From Phallus indusiatus (taxonomy: Eukaryota; Basidiomycota; Agaricomycetes; Phallales; Phallaceae), in the NCBI GenBank assembly GCA_027605045.1, contig JAQFWX010000016.1, positions 1-64,000 on the forward strand: DNA of 64,000 bases, given 5' to 3'. Below, piece by piece: positions 24,432 to 36,294 of this stretch (its first letter is position 1; every line of letters begins with the position of its first letter). The position numbers and the translations under genes are program-made. A model generated the notes under the pieces. The model worked only from the letters and a program-made list of their open reading frames with translations. It made no database searches and was not told the origin of the DNA.

Positions 24432-27400
24432 ATGCCACATGGACCGTTCTTTGGATACCGCAAGGTAAGTTTTCATACTTCTGCTCATGCATCCGATTCA
24501 ACCAATTTTTAGCTGCTTGCCTACTTCAGCCGGCACCATTCAGAATGCAGTTCTGTCTTTCAAAAAGGTTATAGGTGTTTTTACTGTACCTTCTGAGTTA
24601 AGTCTAACTTGATTTTAGTTTGATGTCTCGGCCATCCCGCCGCATCCAGTATCCCCACTCATTCAACGTGGAGGGCTTATATCCGTGAGTATTAGCATGT
24701 TCCTTCCTCTCAATCTACTGTAAAGCGTCCCTCCAGGTACATCTGAAACACCTTTATCTCAATGCAATGCAAGCACAGGATATAAAAGCTATCTATGATG
24801 ATGCCCGCCACTTCCACCAACTCTATTCGGACTCACAAGTTGATCAGACGCAAGCGCAGCAAATTCTCGGTGTTCATGGGCTCGACATTATGCAATTATG
24901 TCAGAAGGAAATGAAGGATTTAGGGAGTGGATGGAGCAGGCGGTGGAGTATTAAGGAAGGCAAACATCCGAGAATAAAACAGCGTGTCCTATTACAGTGG
25001 TAATAATCAATATAATTAGTTATTTTTTCAACATTTCAATCTATTGCAATTATTTAGTCAGTGTGGGTCAAGCTCTGAAGCAAGAAAAACCAAAGACGAC
25101 GAAAGCAAATCAAAACGCGGCTTCCAAATCAATAACACGCAACAATGGAATCGCAAAATGCCATACGACTTCACAGAGTGCCTAGCGCATATTGATATAA
25201 CATACCGTGCCAATTCCTTGAAAATCTTGCGTATCACTGGAATTTTGGACCATAATTCTGCTTGTGAGAATCAAACCATGCAACGGCTACCGCCTGTCCC
25301 GCTTCATCCTCATGTTTGGAAAGTCGCTTTGAACCAGCTCAATAATGGCGCGAGGTAACCAATTTTTTCCCATCATTTCAAATTTTTATTCAATGCCTTT
25401 TAGTATCACTGCTATTCAAGCGCAAAATCGACACCTTTGCGACTCCCAGCTTTACAATGGCCAAACCACTCTGGACCCAATGAAAGCCAATGTCCGCTAT
25501 GTTTTTTTGCCCCAGGACTCTAGCCGTCTCTACAAAATGCATGCGCGGTTGAAAGGAGTCGATCTTCTCCAATCTCCACAACAAAACATCGACGATTGGC
25601 TTAATTCAGCTAGCCCACTTTACAAGCCGGAACTCGCAAAAGCAGTGTTTTATTATAAAGCTCGCACCGAAACATCTGATCGCTTCAAAATCTGTATACA
25701 GACTGACGATATGAAGTCCGCTGCTTGGAAGTACGCACATAATCGTCAATTGATTTTGGATGGGACTTTTGGAATTTGTGACCATCGCATTCTCTTGTTC
25801 ATTGGTATGGCCGTTGACGAAAAAAGAAGGGTGTCCCCATTGTTTTCCTGTTATTTTCAGCACCTACGGGCACTCAGGCTACGCATGCAGGATATGACAC
25901 TGATATATTATCAGAACTATTGCGCGAATGGGTGACATCTTTGGGAGAAGGGCCTGACGGCATTTCGTTCCGACCCAAAACCACCATCACAGACACTGAT
26001 ACCAAGGAAAGAGGAGCATTGAGCTCAGTTTGGCCGGGCTCACTTTTACTTCTTTGCAAGTTCCATACACGTTCAGCTTGGGCTAATAAACGCAAGACTT
26101 TGATTAAGGCTGGCAAGAAGCCGGATTTCTTCAAACAGCAAATTATAAAACGCATTCGAAATCTTGACTCAAGGTAAGTGTAATTCAATGTTCAGAACTG
26201 CACAAAACTTTATTCTCATATACAATGAACAGTCTGATTATCACTCGGGATTATCGTTCTGCTAAGGACCTGATACAAGCGGAATGAAACTATCTCACAA
26301 TGATGCTAACCGACCCTAATACTTCTGCTGCATCAAAAAACGGATTAGCATACTTGGATTACCTCCAATCTGCCTGGATGTCCGAGGCTTTATGGAAGAG
26401 CTGGTCTGACTTCGGAAAAATAGAGGCCTCCCGCATTTTAGGTGTTCCCGTTGAAGACATCCTTCCAACCACAAACCATCTTGAGTCCTTCAACTCAGTG
26501 TTGAAGAATAAATACATCACAAATTACCGATGAGGCGGCAAAAGATTACGGTTGGATTGGCTTGTTTTTATATTGGCTACGCAAATTCTTCCAGCTATTT
26601 TTGAAAGACATAGGGCGGAGAACTCATTTTATGACTGGCTTTCCCGTCGATTCTCGCAGTATACAGATCAAAACCTGGTTAGCAAAAAGGAGACCAAACA
26701 GAAGTCGCAATCGCCGCATAAGTTTGAGTTCACTTGGTGGACCGCGGAGGGGGGTTTGAAATGTCAAGAAGAAGTCGCGCACATTATCAAGCAGGCACGA
26801 ATTGGACAATACAGTTGGACCAGCCCCTACCAGCTTGGAGCAACCTGTGCTAGTAGTGTTGAAGATATCCGTCTAATTGGTCATAAAAGGTATGAAATGG
26901 CAATTAACTGCTTTGGTTGGGCCAAGTGTTCTTGTCCGGCATTCGACAAGTTCGGTTATGCTTGCAAGCATTTATGGGCGTTTCGTGCTGCTATATCTCA
27001 AATGCACACACCATATGCTTTTATTTTCCCTGAGTCATTTGAAAAAGCATCAAAAATTTACTCCACTATTTTCATTCCTCCAACGTCTTCTACATCCGCT
27101 ACAGACAAGCTCCAGATTCCCAGCCTTGTCGATGAGACCCTTCGCCCTGCTCCTTTGCCCAGCACACAGGCTCATACTAGTGATGAGTTCAATGAGATCT
27201 TGGAAACGGTCATTGGGTCTTCCGGTGATGCTGAAGAAAATCCTGAAGATGACGATGCTGAAGAAGATCTTGATGATGATGAAGGCACTTCAGATGTTGA
27301 GAGTGAGAGTGAAGAGATTCCGGTAAGTGGCTTTCAGCTTCAGATCAGTTGTTTCGTCTGATAGCTCATGTTCTAGATTACAAATGAGAATAAAATCGCA

Positions 27401-27763
27401 ATTAGTTTTCAGCGCAATGCAAGATTGGCCCATGATATTGGGATGGTATTACCGCAATTACATGGGATCCATCTCATACTCAAAGAATTGGGATCAGACG
27501 TTTCGACAAGCCCACAGTTGGAGGAGTTCTTGATGCTAGCAGGTAAGATCTCAGCACTTGGAAGAGATAGTAGCGAAAATACTTCTATTGATGTGGTAAG
27601 TGATACTAATAATTCATAGTGTTCACGATTGTTATAATATAATATGTAGTGCAAGGAAATGACAAAGCCGAGGACTGCTGTAAAACGAACAGTCAACTCC
27701 ATGCTTAGAGCTCCATCCCCCGAATGTTCTCAGAAGCGTAAAAAGAGCACGAGTATTTTTTGA
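24432..27763 (+). pseudogene. Mutator-like (MULE) DDE transposase with SWIM finger, decayed
   Basis: A spliced transposase gene, about 3.3 kb, now broken. The first exon from ATG 24432 is uncertain; later exons at 24.5-25.0 kb give LPTSAGTIQNAVLSF and QRGGLISVHLKHLYLNAM, then a CxCG-type finger (LLQCQCGSSSEARK). The MULE catalytic core follows: LILDGTFGICDHRI (first D), TITDTDTKERGAL (second D, about 25.98 kb), NHLESFNSVLKNKY (E, about 26.49 kb). A SWIM zinc finger is at CSCPAFDKFGYACKHLW (C-x-C-x(n)-C-x-H, 26.93-26.97 kb). The 3' exons end in a basic tail KRKKSTSIF at 27763. Breaks: an in-frame TGA at 26285, another at 26531 (both at sites where CGA would be expected), and a one-base loss in the A-run at about 25820 that shifts frame just before the conserved SAPTGTQATHAGY region. 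SWIM domains bind DNA or protein; in MULEs the DDE core cuts and joins DNA. No terminal inverted repeats were identified. Confidence 0.82.
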
Positions 27764-28726
27764 TAGAACTTTATTACAAACTATGTAGTAGCGGATACAG
27801 GGTGATCATGTAAATAAATATGAAAGAATAGTGCCGCTAGCCTGAAAGATCTCGATTTGAGAGATAACAAAAAGCTGGATGCACTGATGTGTTATTTGGA
27901 AACCAAGCGATCTCCGAATACAAACAATTTCAGGTTCGAATATGAAGCTTGCTAGTGCCACATCAGATATTGATGTTCAAGTTGACCAATTTGAAATGGA
28001 ACTAGCGGACGTGATACAAATACTATCAGAACATTGAGAACCGAACCTGAGTTTTTGGTGGAAGAAGGTATTGATATTTAAATCCGGGATGCGAACGCAA
28101 GTGGCGCTTCTAATAACAGCGATGCTGGGCTACACCTGATTTGCGCGGGGCTGGCGTTATAGGTGCATGCTGATGAGGAGGACGATGATGCAGTGTGTCG
28201 GACGGTAGCTTAGAGACAGTGTTTGCAGCATTGGAAATGGAAGGAGGGGGAACGGGAGGAGGAACGGGAGATGCACCTTTTGCTCACTGTGAGAATGAAG
28301 TTAAGCCTAGTTAGGATGAAAGCGTGGTAGGACGGCGAGTTGATGTCCCGTTAACGGTAGAGCTGGATGAAGATGGTGGTGGTATAGAGGACAAAGATGA
28401 TGAAGCAAATTCCAAAGAAGATCCCACACGCATGGATGATATGGAAGAGATGGGCGATGCGGCTCTAGGTCAAACAAGTACAGCAGACGCAGGACGCGAC
28501 AATAGAGACAACTCTGCCAATGGCACAGATGGCGGCGGAGCGGTATACAGTTACCGGTAGAAGTTGTCGTGGGATGATGATAGGTGTTGTTCCTCGACAT
28601 TGATGGCTGCGCTAGCGCTGAAGGTAGTTTCGATGCTGTCATAGCTGGTTTAGTTTGCACTGGTTCATTAGGTGGAGGAACACCCATTCCGCTACCGAAA
28701 GCGCTAAAGTTCTGGTTCCACGACTC
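27764..28726. other. intergenic, possible broken Ser/Pro-rich tail
   Basis: On the minus strand, 28310-28690 reads as a Ser/Thr/Pro-rich frame broken by stops, of the same composition as the gene at 28727-29503, so it may be its lost C-terminal part or later exons. One of the stops (TGA) sits where CGA would restore the frame. Nothing else is supported. Confidence 0.4.
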
Positions 28727-29503
28727 CTACCTCATATGGTCTGATTGCCCAAGAAAGGAGATGGTTGATTCTGAGGTCTCGAGTGAAGAAACTGAAGTGT
28801 TGTGTTCGTGTTGCTGGGGTGTAGATGCAGACACAGACGCGGTAGGTGAAAAAGCGACTAAGAGTGGCGAACCCACAAAGTACTTGGATAGCCCTGAAGA
28901 TAATGGTGGTGATGATGTAGACGATGCAGAACTTTGTTGCAACGTGCAGGGACGTCTGAAACCGAATGATCCAGTATTGCTACTGCTGTTACCCTTGGCA
29001 CTTATGACGGGACTGAGAGGCAGCATCTCGAAACAATATGGATATTCAGGTATAGACTGCGTATCAATATTGCTCTCGTCCCGTGTTGTTGATATCTGAG
29101 ACGGCATTGCTTCTGTTGTCGTTGATGTCTCTGTGTGGCCTGTCAAAACGACCGCTACATCATCACCATACTCCGACGGTTCCATTTCAACAATTGCAAT
29201 GGCGTCTGTATCAATTGGTGATGGCAAAGCTTGACTTTGGCTCTGGTTTATAGATCCATTATTATCATCCTCAACGGCGAACGGTAAACGCCTTCTTTTC
29301 TTTTCCTCCCCACCGCCCATTGCAGTCAGACTGCTGATACCCCCTTCACTTGGTTTGCTTTTCACACTCCCAGGAATACTGAAGCTCGAACCTCTTGATG
29401 ATGACAATGACCCGGCACGCGAACACGGTAGATGAATGGTTGGCAATGAAAACGAAGGCATTGGAGACGTGACTTTTGCAGGATTAGTAGTCAAAGATGA
29501 CAT
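28727..29503 (-). CDS. Ser/Thr/Pro-rich low-complexity protein
   Basis: A 258-residue frame from ATG 29503, in a good context (CTACCATGTC), to a stop at 28727. I chose this start because no ATG precedes it in the longer open frame. The product is almost wholly low-complexity: Ser/Thr/Pro-rich, with one basic cluster (GGEEKKRRRLPF) that could act as a nuclear signal and a Ser-rich tail. No domain is recognised. Composition is strongly biased over a long stretch, which supports coding, but a shorter or longer, spliced form is likely: acidic and Ser-rich stretches on the same strand at 29.77-30.47 kb could be its 5' exons, and 28.31-28.69 kb could be the 3' end. Confidence 0.4.
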   Translation of the reverse strand: MSSLTTNPAKVTSPMPSFSLPTIHLPCSRAGSLSSSRGSSFSIPGSVKSKPSEGGISSLTAMGGGEEKKRRRLPFAVEDDNNGSINQSQSQALPSPIDTDAIAIVEMEPSEYGDDVAVVLTGHTETSTTTEAMPSQISTTRDESNIDTQSIPEYPYCFEMLPLSPVISAKGNSSSNTGSFGFRRPCTLQQSSASSTSSPPLSSGLSKYFVGSPLLVAFSPTASVSASTPQQHEHNTSVSSLETSESTISFLGQSDHMR

Positions 29504-30908
29504 GGTAGCAGGTGGAGGCGAGGGTATTTGACCGATGGGATAAAAAGATGACGACAACGATGGTGGATTACCAGAGGTTTTTGAAGGTTAGAATGTGGTG
29601 ATGGGAATGGTGGTGGTTGCGATGATGACGATGATGTCGCAGCACAGACGGCATCGTTGTTCCACCAGATCTATTCACATAACGACTGCTGTATACTGTA
29701 TTAATGAACCAACTCTCCCCGGAAGAGGTTTTGAATGAGGTGATAAAACACCGGCATGGAAAAGAAGATGTCTAAGCAAGAAAAGCAATGTCTGAGGTTG
29801 AGCATGAAAGTTGATAAATGTGAAGAATGGTGACATACGGCAAAGGTGTCTTGAGGTCGATAATGTCTTCTCTGTTGTCGTCTTCCATAATGGGAAAAGA
29901 GATAGTAAGAGTGGGATCATCTTCGTGTTGTGTGTAATGACGAAAACTCGAACTGGGATTGAAAAATGAAAAAACGTCCTCTTCATGATCTTTTTCTGTA
30001 TCACCATCGTCTTCTTGAAATAACGTCCCTAGAAGGTGTCTGATAAATAAAAGCAGTGTTTTTTTCTCACTCGTGTGGCGTGCACCTATCATCAAATGAT
30101 TTGTTCACCAACAATGCTCGGGAAGAGGGACCCGCAGTCGCATTAGTACGGGAACTAGAGCCAGAACCGACACTAGCACCAAAATGGCCTGTAAACCGAT
30201 CTGTAGATGATTTTGACACCAAGGAAGTTTTGGAATCCAAGCGTAAACAGTACGCTTGCATAGAAGAGGTGTCTAAGGCAAGCAAGTAGCGGCAACTTTG
30301 ATTGATCCCTACCTAAACAAGAAAGCCCAAAGGTAAAGTATAAAAAGCAATAACCTACGGTGAGTATATTTTGATGTTTTGTCATCTTCTGTAATGGCGA
30401 AAGAGTTTGTAGTAGTAGCGACATCGTCCACATGGACGATGGAATGTCGGGAAATAAACAGGCCACACAGACGCTCAGTGCTCAGCGCTCAGCACTTATT
30501 ACTCCACAATCAAAGAAATTATGAGTGAACATTTTATTTTACTATTATATTGTACAAACAAGACGGGTGTACTATAGCGTCAAGAAAGTAATTGTTTCAG
30601 AACACGCTAATTGTTTAGCTTTTGGAGGAAACACTGAGACTGGGATCAAGAAACTTTTCTTTTTGACGAAACAAAGCGAATAAGAAAAAAGAAAGAACAG
30701 ACACAATTTTTTTTGGTTTAAAAGAAACAATGAGACTGGTATCAAGAAACTTTTCTTTTTTGACAAAACAAATAAGCAAATAAGAAATAAAGAAAAATGA
30801 ACAGACACAATTTTTTGGTTTAAATTGTCATAAGAGATAGTGCAAGGATCAAGATAAAGAAGAAAAAAATGTTACGAAAAATAGCAAAACAACGACGATA
30901 ATCTACTT
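29504..30908. other. possible 5' exons of the low-complexity gene; tandem repeat
   Basis: On the minus strand this holds an acidic stretch (29.86-30.03 kb, FQEDDGDTEKDHEEDVFSF type) and a Ser/Thr/Gly-rich stretch (30.07-30.28 kb) with plausible GT-AG sites between them. They may be upstream exons of the gene at 28727-29503, but I cannot choose a start. 30.47-30.50 kb is a short palindromic run of CAGTGCTCAG/CAGCGCTCAG words. Confidence 0.35.
30628..30823. repeat. imperfect tandem duplication, about 100 bp x 2
   Basis: A unit beginning GAAACACTGAGACTGGGATC and containing AAGAAACTTTTCTTTTT, GAACAGACACAATTTTTT and GGTTTA is followed directly by a second, about 90 percent similar copy (GAAACAATGAGACTGGTATC onward). 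It lies downstream of the minus-strand gene at 30909. Confidence 0.75.
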
Positions 30909-32885
30909 TTAAAAGTTGAAAATCGAGAAGGAGAATGGGGATGTTAGATTGGTATTATTCTCACCAGTAGAGGTAAGAGGGGTTGCCGGAACGGTGGCCA
31001 TTAGCGTGTGTTCGGTAGTAGAAGTGAGAAGCTCATTGGGGGTGGGAGATAAGACAGACGTAGCAGACAAGGACGGTTCAAGGATCATCGGCAATTCAAC
31101 GTTGGGTTTAATGGGCGAAGACTGAACTGATTGCGAGTGGTTTTCGGAGGCGACAGACTCTGGAGAAGCTGAAGGGGAAGGGTAGGATGGTGGCACTGGG
31201 ACAACAGAGTGAAATGCATTGATAGTTGCGAGAGCATCTGGTGGAAGGGGTGCTTGAGGCCGGTTGGATGTATGGCGTATCCACTCATTGCAATTTGGTC
31301 CATGGACTTGGTGCAAGTAAGCTTTCCAAAAGAAAAGACCACAATTGCACCGGTCAACCAAAATACAAAATACTTCGGCAGAAACACCGTTCTTGCCAAG
31401 TTCATTACAATAGTGCTCAGTCAGTTTCTTTGAGAAAAACGGTATATCACGGTTGTGAATACCAAGAAGCGTTCGATCGACAGTATTGACTAGAGGGTAT
31501 GTATCACCGAACAATCTCTCACTTGGAGGGTATGCGCGGGAATAGTCTACTGTATGTATTAACAATATGCGTCAGAAGGTGATACGAGAACTTACAAAAT
31601 GGCTGCTCTCCTGACTTTTCTTCTTTCATGCGAGCAATCAATGAGCCGGACTTTCCTTTTTTCACATGGGCAACCGATGACCCAGGTTTTTCTGTAAACA
31701 TAACTTAAGATAATAATGATCAATAAAAGCAGACCAGACATACGATTGTCCTCTTCGCCACTTTCATCAGATATAACAAAAGGGTTTGAGGGTCCACCGA
31801 GCCTGTTAGGATCTGGTTGACGTCGTAAAACTACATTGATTAGTATCAGAAAATTGCAAGATCTTGATCTCGAACCTTTTTTTCCTTTGTTCTTGGTGGA
31901 TTGACGTATTTCAGGTGAGGTGAGATCTACTAGCAATTGGTACTTTAGTTGATTGTAAAATATATCATGATCACTTACCGATATGAATGGGTTCAGTCTC
32001 TCTTTTCCTTTTACTGTTCGGACTTTCCACAGGGACGGGGGAGGACATATCGTGTTCAACCTTATGATCACCATCGCTATCAACATGTTGACTGACTTGA
32101 ATGGACAGAATTGGTATGGATAGGGCAGGTGAGGAGGGTGAGGGCTGAGGGTCAAAGGGTGTAGTGGGGACGATTTCAACCCTCGGATCCCGAAAGCCAG
32201 GTAGACCTGGAAAGTTCAGTTTATTCATATAGAATGGGATCTGAAGCGCACTTACCAATCACTGCCGGATTTCGAGGCTCGTACAGACGACATGGTAAAT
32301 CCTTGTTGTAGTATAGCTCACTAAGAAGTACTGCTGATAGTTCAGATAAAGTCGGAATAAAATATAAGGACTTACCCCAATATCCACAACCATCTTTTAC
32401 TCGTCGACATCCAGCGATCGCATAACCGTAGTAATATCCATCGGTGGAGCAAATTCGAATCCATAGTTTGTGACGTGGATCGGGAGGATCAGAACTCCTT
32501 GGCTGAAGAGTGGGGCAAAGACAATACAAGTCCGGCACATTGAATGAACCATACGCCTCTGGCAACTCTTCGGGCAAAAATTTCTTCCCGTTTTCTCTAA
32601 GAGGCCTAAATTCAAAGATATAACATGTTAATAGATTTATGAAATTTCCTACATCACATACCATTCGATGACTTCAGGATCTTCTACAGACCGGGTGCGG
32701 AAACTATACCAAACTCCAGATTTTGCACCGTCACGAACGATCCCCCGGCCACGCGCAAAGTGTTTGAAGTGAGCGGTTTGAGGGCTTGATGTTGGCGGGC
32801 TCGTTAAAACTGATAGTACTGAGTGAGAGCGTGTTGGTGTAGATAGGACTGAGCGAGAGCGTGTTGGTGTAGATGGTTGTGCCAT
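30909..32885 (-). CDS. Cys-rich hypothetical protein, eight exons
   Basis: Eight exons from MAQPSTPTRSRSVLSTPTR (32885) to the stop at 30909, joined by seven introns of about 40-60 bp with good GT-AG ends that all keep frame; about 530 residues. The N terminus is Ser/Thr-rich. A Cys-rich part follows (VPDLYCLCPTLQPRSSDPPD, then IRICSTDGYYYGYAIAGC, GCGYW, DLPCRLYEP). The middle is a Pro/Ser-rich acidic linker with a basic SKRKRETEP patch. A second conserved-looking block in the last exon has LNTVDRTLLGIHNRDIPFFS-like sequence, KKLTEHYCNELGKNGVSAEV and CILVDRCNCGLFFWKAYLHQ ending PNCNEW. The Cys spacing suggests metal binding, but I do not recognise the family. Frame conservation across seven introns makes a functional gene very likely. 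Confidence 0.75.
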
Positions 32886-33942
32886 GAGAAAAGAATGGAG
32901 TAGTTTGGTGGATGAGCGAAATAAGAGGGGCGACAGCGAGTAGGCAATAAAGTGAGTGGGAAAGAGAGGGGGGAATAGGGGGGAAAGAAAAAGGGTGAAG
33001 CTGGGTCGTCATCATCGTTGTTGTTTTTATATCCAAACCTCGAGAATATTTTTTATTGAGGTTTTTTTTCCTGGAAAAAAATGGATCAGTTTAAACAATG
33101 AGAGTTGAAATAAATATTTCTTTTACTTATTTTCAAGAATCAAGTAGACAACTTGAACACACCTCATGGAGGCTGTAAAGAAGGAGGGAGACCGATCATC
33201 ACCCAAAAGAAGGCGAGCACGCTGCGGGAAGCAAAAGCAACGTCGGCGTCTGACAGAGGCGGCAGCGGTGGCTGCCGTTGTGGGCCTCAGTGGACGCATG
33301 CTGACGAAGCTGCTTGGGCAGGCTTAGTAGCCGACGTTTTACCGGAACAAGATCCGAATTAAAGTCCGCTCAGTTTTTCAGCAGTGTCAAAAGGGTTTAC
33401 GATGTCAGACCTGCTCCATGGCTTAATGTGCGTTTCAATAACCAACGGGAAGGAGATACATAACTAGAGGCGCCGGTAGTCGCCCAAACTCTTGCATGCA
33501 GCGGGTGATTGATGCCCAACGGAAGTAGAACAAACGCGTGTATATTTATTCTATGTGTACTCTTATAACCATTCTTATCATCATTCTGATTATACGACAA
33601 TTATTTAAAGACGGTTTTCATTCAACAAACTTCCTTTTAGAAGGGGATCCATCGCCATCAGGAGTGATGGGACCATCAAAAATTTCCTCCTTTTCACCGG
33701 CATGTTCATGTAACGGTTCCGCTATGAGCAGCGGACTACTATTAACCATAGTACATATTCGTATATATATACAATTGCATGCGGACGATCGTTGCCTGCA
33801 CAAGTACCTAGTATTATGTAATGTACATAGGCGCCATCACACCAGTAAATACCGCGTAACGGTAAAGGCGCCGGCAGCCTTTCTTACCTGCACTTGCAAA
33901 TATACAGCTTTATACTGTTTGTTGTGAGTCCGTAAGAACCGG
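32886..33942. other. intergenic, left flank of element A
   Basis: No supported gene. It includes the promoter side of the gene ending at 32885. At about 33297-33326 it shares the word GCTGACGAAGCTGCTTGGGC with 23.46 kb (inverted). The last bases before element A are AACCGG. Confidence 0.45.
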
Positions 33943-34473
33943 TGTAACGATCCGATGTGAATAGCTAAATGTGCCGGCTATAAATGATCGGACTACAATG
34001 AGATTTTTGTTTCGAGGTCGGTAAGTCTACCGTGGAGCGTGTCCTGGTGCTGAATTCAACGTGAGAGAGGGAGTGGGTGTGTGTGGGGAATGGAGGGGGA
34101 TGTATGCGTCGATATCAAACCAACAAAAAAACACCAACAACAACTGCAATGATAAAAGATCGTATGCAACTGTGCAAGTGAGAGGGTGAACAGAAAGTCG
34201 GCAATGAACTTGGAATGCGACTAAAGAGAGGACCTGCAATCAATGATGACTGAATTCCTGTGCGAGTTAGTGAAAGCGATAAACTGAAATAAAATCGCTA
34301 GTTTATACTCCGAGACCTCACTCAGAGTTAATCCAAAGATATAGATATGAGCGTAGAAATAGACTAGAGGCGAAACTTGACTTGAGCTGAACTTGACTTG
34401 AACTTGACTGAGACTTAAACTGTGAGACAACTCGTCCGGTAGAATTGCTGCTGTTACAAGTATTTACATGCAG

Positions 34474-34482
34474 TATATATAC
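34474..34482 (-). promoter_or_regulatory. TATA box in 3' LTR of element A
   Basis: GTATATATAC on the element strand, followed by CTGCATGTAAATACTTGTAAC, which is also kept in the diverged solo LTR, so it is probably the core promoter and marks the U3/R boundary region. Confidence 0.65.
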
Positions 34483-34803
34483 CTTTCAGAGTACATAGCA
34501 TTGGTGAGACGATCACTCATCGTTCACCGGGATAGCAAACAAAAAGAAACAAAAGAACAAAAGAAATATGGCAGATAGGGGGAATCGCGAGAGAAAGATG
34601 GGAGATACAATTACAACAAAAAAGAACAACATACATTGATAGGAGAAAATGATGAAACCCGAAACAAAGAACAAAAGAAAACAAAGAAGAGATCAAAATA
34701 GGAAAAACAAAACCGGCTGGAGACACAGCCCTAGCCTGACTCAACACCTGGCACTTCCCGCGCTGCCTCTATCCTGTACCATACCTATACCATCTCATTC
34801 TTC

Positions 34804-35383
34804 TTACTGATCTGGCTCTGGCTGCTGAGATCGGCTTCTTCGTGGCAGTGGAAGAATGATGATGGGACTAGGAATCGATGGTCGCCTCAGATCTTCGAAC
34901 AGATCGCTTTCCACTTCTTGATATGAGGGAGGTGGGCGAGTAAGATCATCTGAAAAGTCTGGGGGAGGTGGCATGACGGATAGGGGGGCATCGACAAATA
35001 GAAACTGTACGTATCCATAAAACCAATTGCGGAAAACTAATCTCCATATAAGTACTCCATCCCTTTGAGCTCTCAGGAACCCGACAAACTCGTACGATTC
35101 GTGCATGACGTTGATGTCCGTTCGTTCGTATAGAGTTAGTGCTCGCGGGTATCCTAGTTCTAAATCATCGTAAGGAAGGGTTATTTCCAGAGATGGGGGA
35201 GGTGTAGCGGGAGTACTGTATTAGCGTCGATATTGATTTCGGAGGTGAAGGTGTTGTAGACACGGATTATGGTAAGGAAGCCTGGATTTGGTCCGGTTCG
35301 GAGAGAAGAACGGAACGTGAAGGGGAAGAAGGAAGTTGTAAATAAGGAGTTGAGTTTTGTGAGTTTTCATGGTAGTACGACAT
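34804..35383 (-). pseudogene. LTR-encoded protein Y, copy in 3' LTR (broken)
   Basis: Y lies just after X. The C-terminal half is open (34804-35220): LPYDDLELGYPRALTLYER, GVLIWRLVFRNWFYGYVQ, FLFVDAPLSV, then a Pro-rich acidic and basic tail ending QQPEPDQ. The N-terminal part from ATG 35383 is in a different frame, with a G missing at about 35330 as well. Confidence 0.65.
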
Positions 35384-35488
35384 AGTGGGATAACAGGATG
35401 AAAAGAAGCGCTAAGGGGACTGTACGAGAAGGAAGAAGAAAAGTAAGTGAATCTGATTGTTTTTGCCTCGTATACTATCTTTATTGTT

Positions 35489-36144
35489 CTAAATTCGTCC
35501 AAAAATATTGGAACAAGCTCGTCGGATCTTTCGGAAGGATCGTTTGGTGGGAGAAGAGGGACTGGGAAGGTTAGGGGAGGACTGCGTTGGAGAAGTGTCG
35601 AATGATAAAGGGGAGAATCGTGATGGTGGGGTGTCTTCTGGGATAGGATTCGTGGGTCTGGAAGGGCTAAGTTTTTGCGTACTCATGCCCTTCATGATTA
35701 CCCATCGACTTGGCACGTCCAGTACTAAAAACGTGAACTTGAATCCTTCTTGAGTTGCTAACCATATTCGATACAAGTCCCGTTTTGCTGATTCTGGTGT
35801 CAAATATATGTTAACAACTGTAAACCAGTTTAATTGCTCCTCGATATAAACTTTCTCTCCAAACATGATTCCGGGGTGAACCAGATCCGAACTTCTGCAC
35901 TGACGGATAACGATAGGTGAAGGTTCCTTCGGTAAGTGCGTGTCCCGATCGAGGTCGAGGCTTGCATATTTGGAACTATAGATATACAGAGTCGTAAAAG
36001 ATCCAAATCGTATGTCCTGGGACTGGAAGGCGAATAACGAAAAGGAGACATAGATTCATTATCAGAAAGAATTGGTGATTCGGTGGAGGAATTTGGAATT
36101 GGTAAAGAGACTGAGGATGAGTAATGGAACGAAAACGTAGTCAT
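35489..36144 (-). pseudogene. LTR-encoded protein X, copy in 3' LTR (frameshifted)
   Basis: Same frame as the intact copy at 44220-44876, but one A is missing in an A-run at about 36000, which shifts frame after residue about 45. Everything after that (CRSSDLVHPGIMFGEKVYIE, TPESAKRDLYRIW, LVLDVPSRW) is still readable in the other frame. Because the only differences between the LTRs are homopolymer lengths, this shift could be an assembly error. Confidence 0.75.
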
Positions 36145-36294
36145 TTTATTGTTTTGAATTTTTGAGGCTGTGATGTTGGCGATATGGGATTTCTGGATGA
36201 TTAGAACTCCGCTTTGAACAAAAAAAGAACCTTCCCCAATTAGGAAGATTTTGGTGTGCGACATCCACCCTGAACTTGAAATGACTGTCCCTAG

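Larger units (their letters stand above)
33943..36263 (-). repeat. 3' LTR of element A (2321 bp)
   Basis: Begins TGTAACGATCC and ends GTGCGACA on the plus strand (so TGTCGCAC...CGTTACA on the element strand). It is the same as the right LTR except for one extra A in an A-run (about 34130), one missing G (about 35330) and one missing A (about 36000). It carries the broken X and Y frames and a TATA box. Confidence 0.95.
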
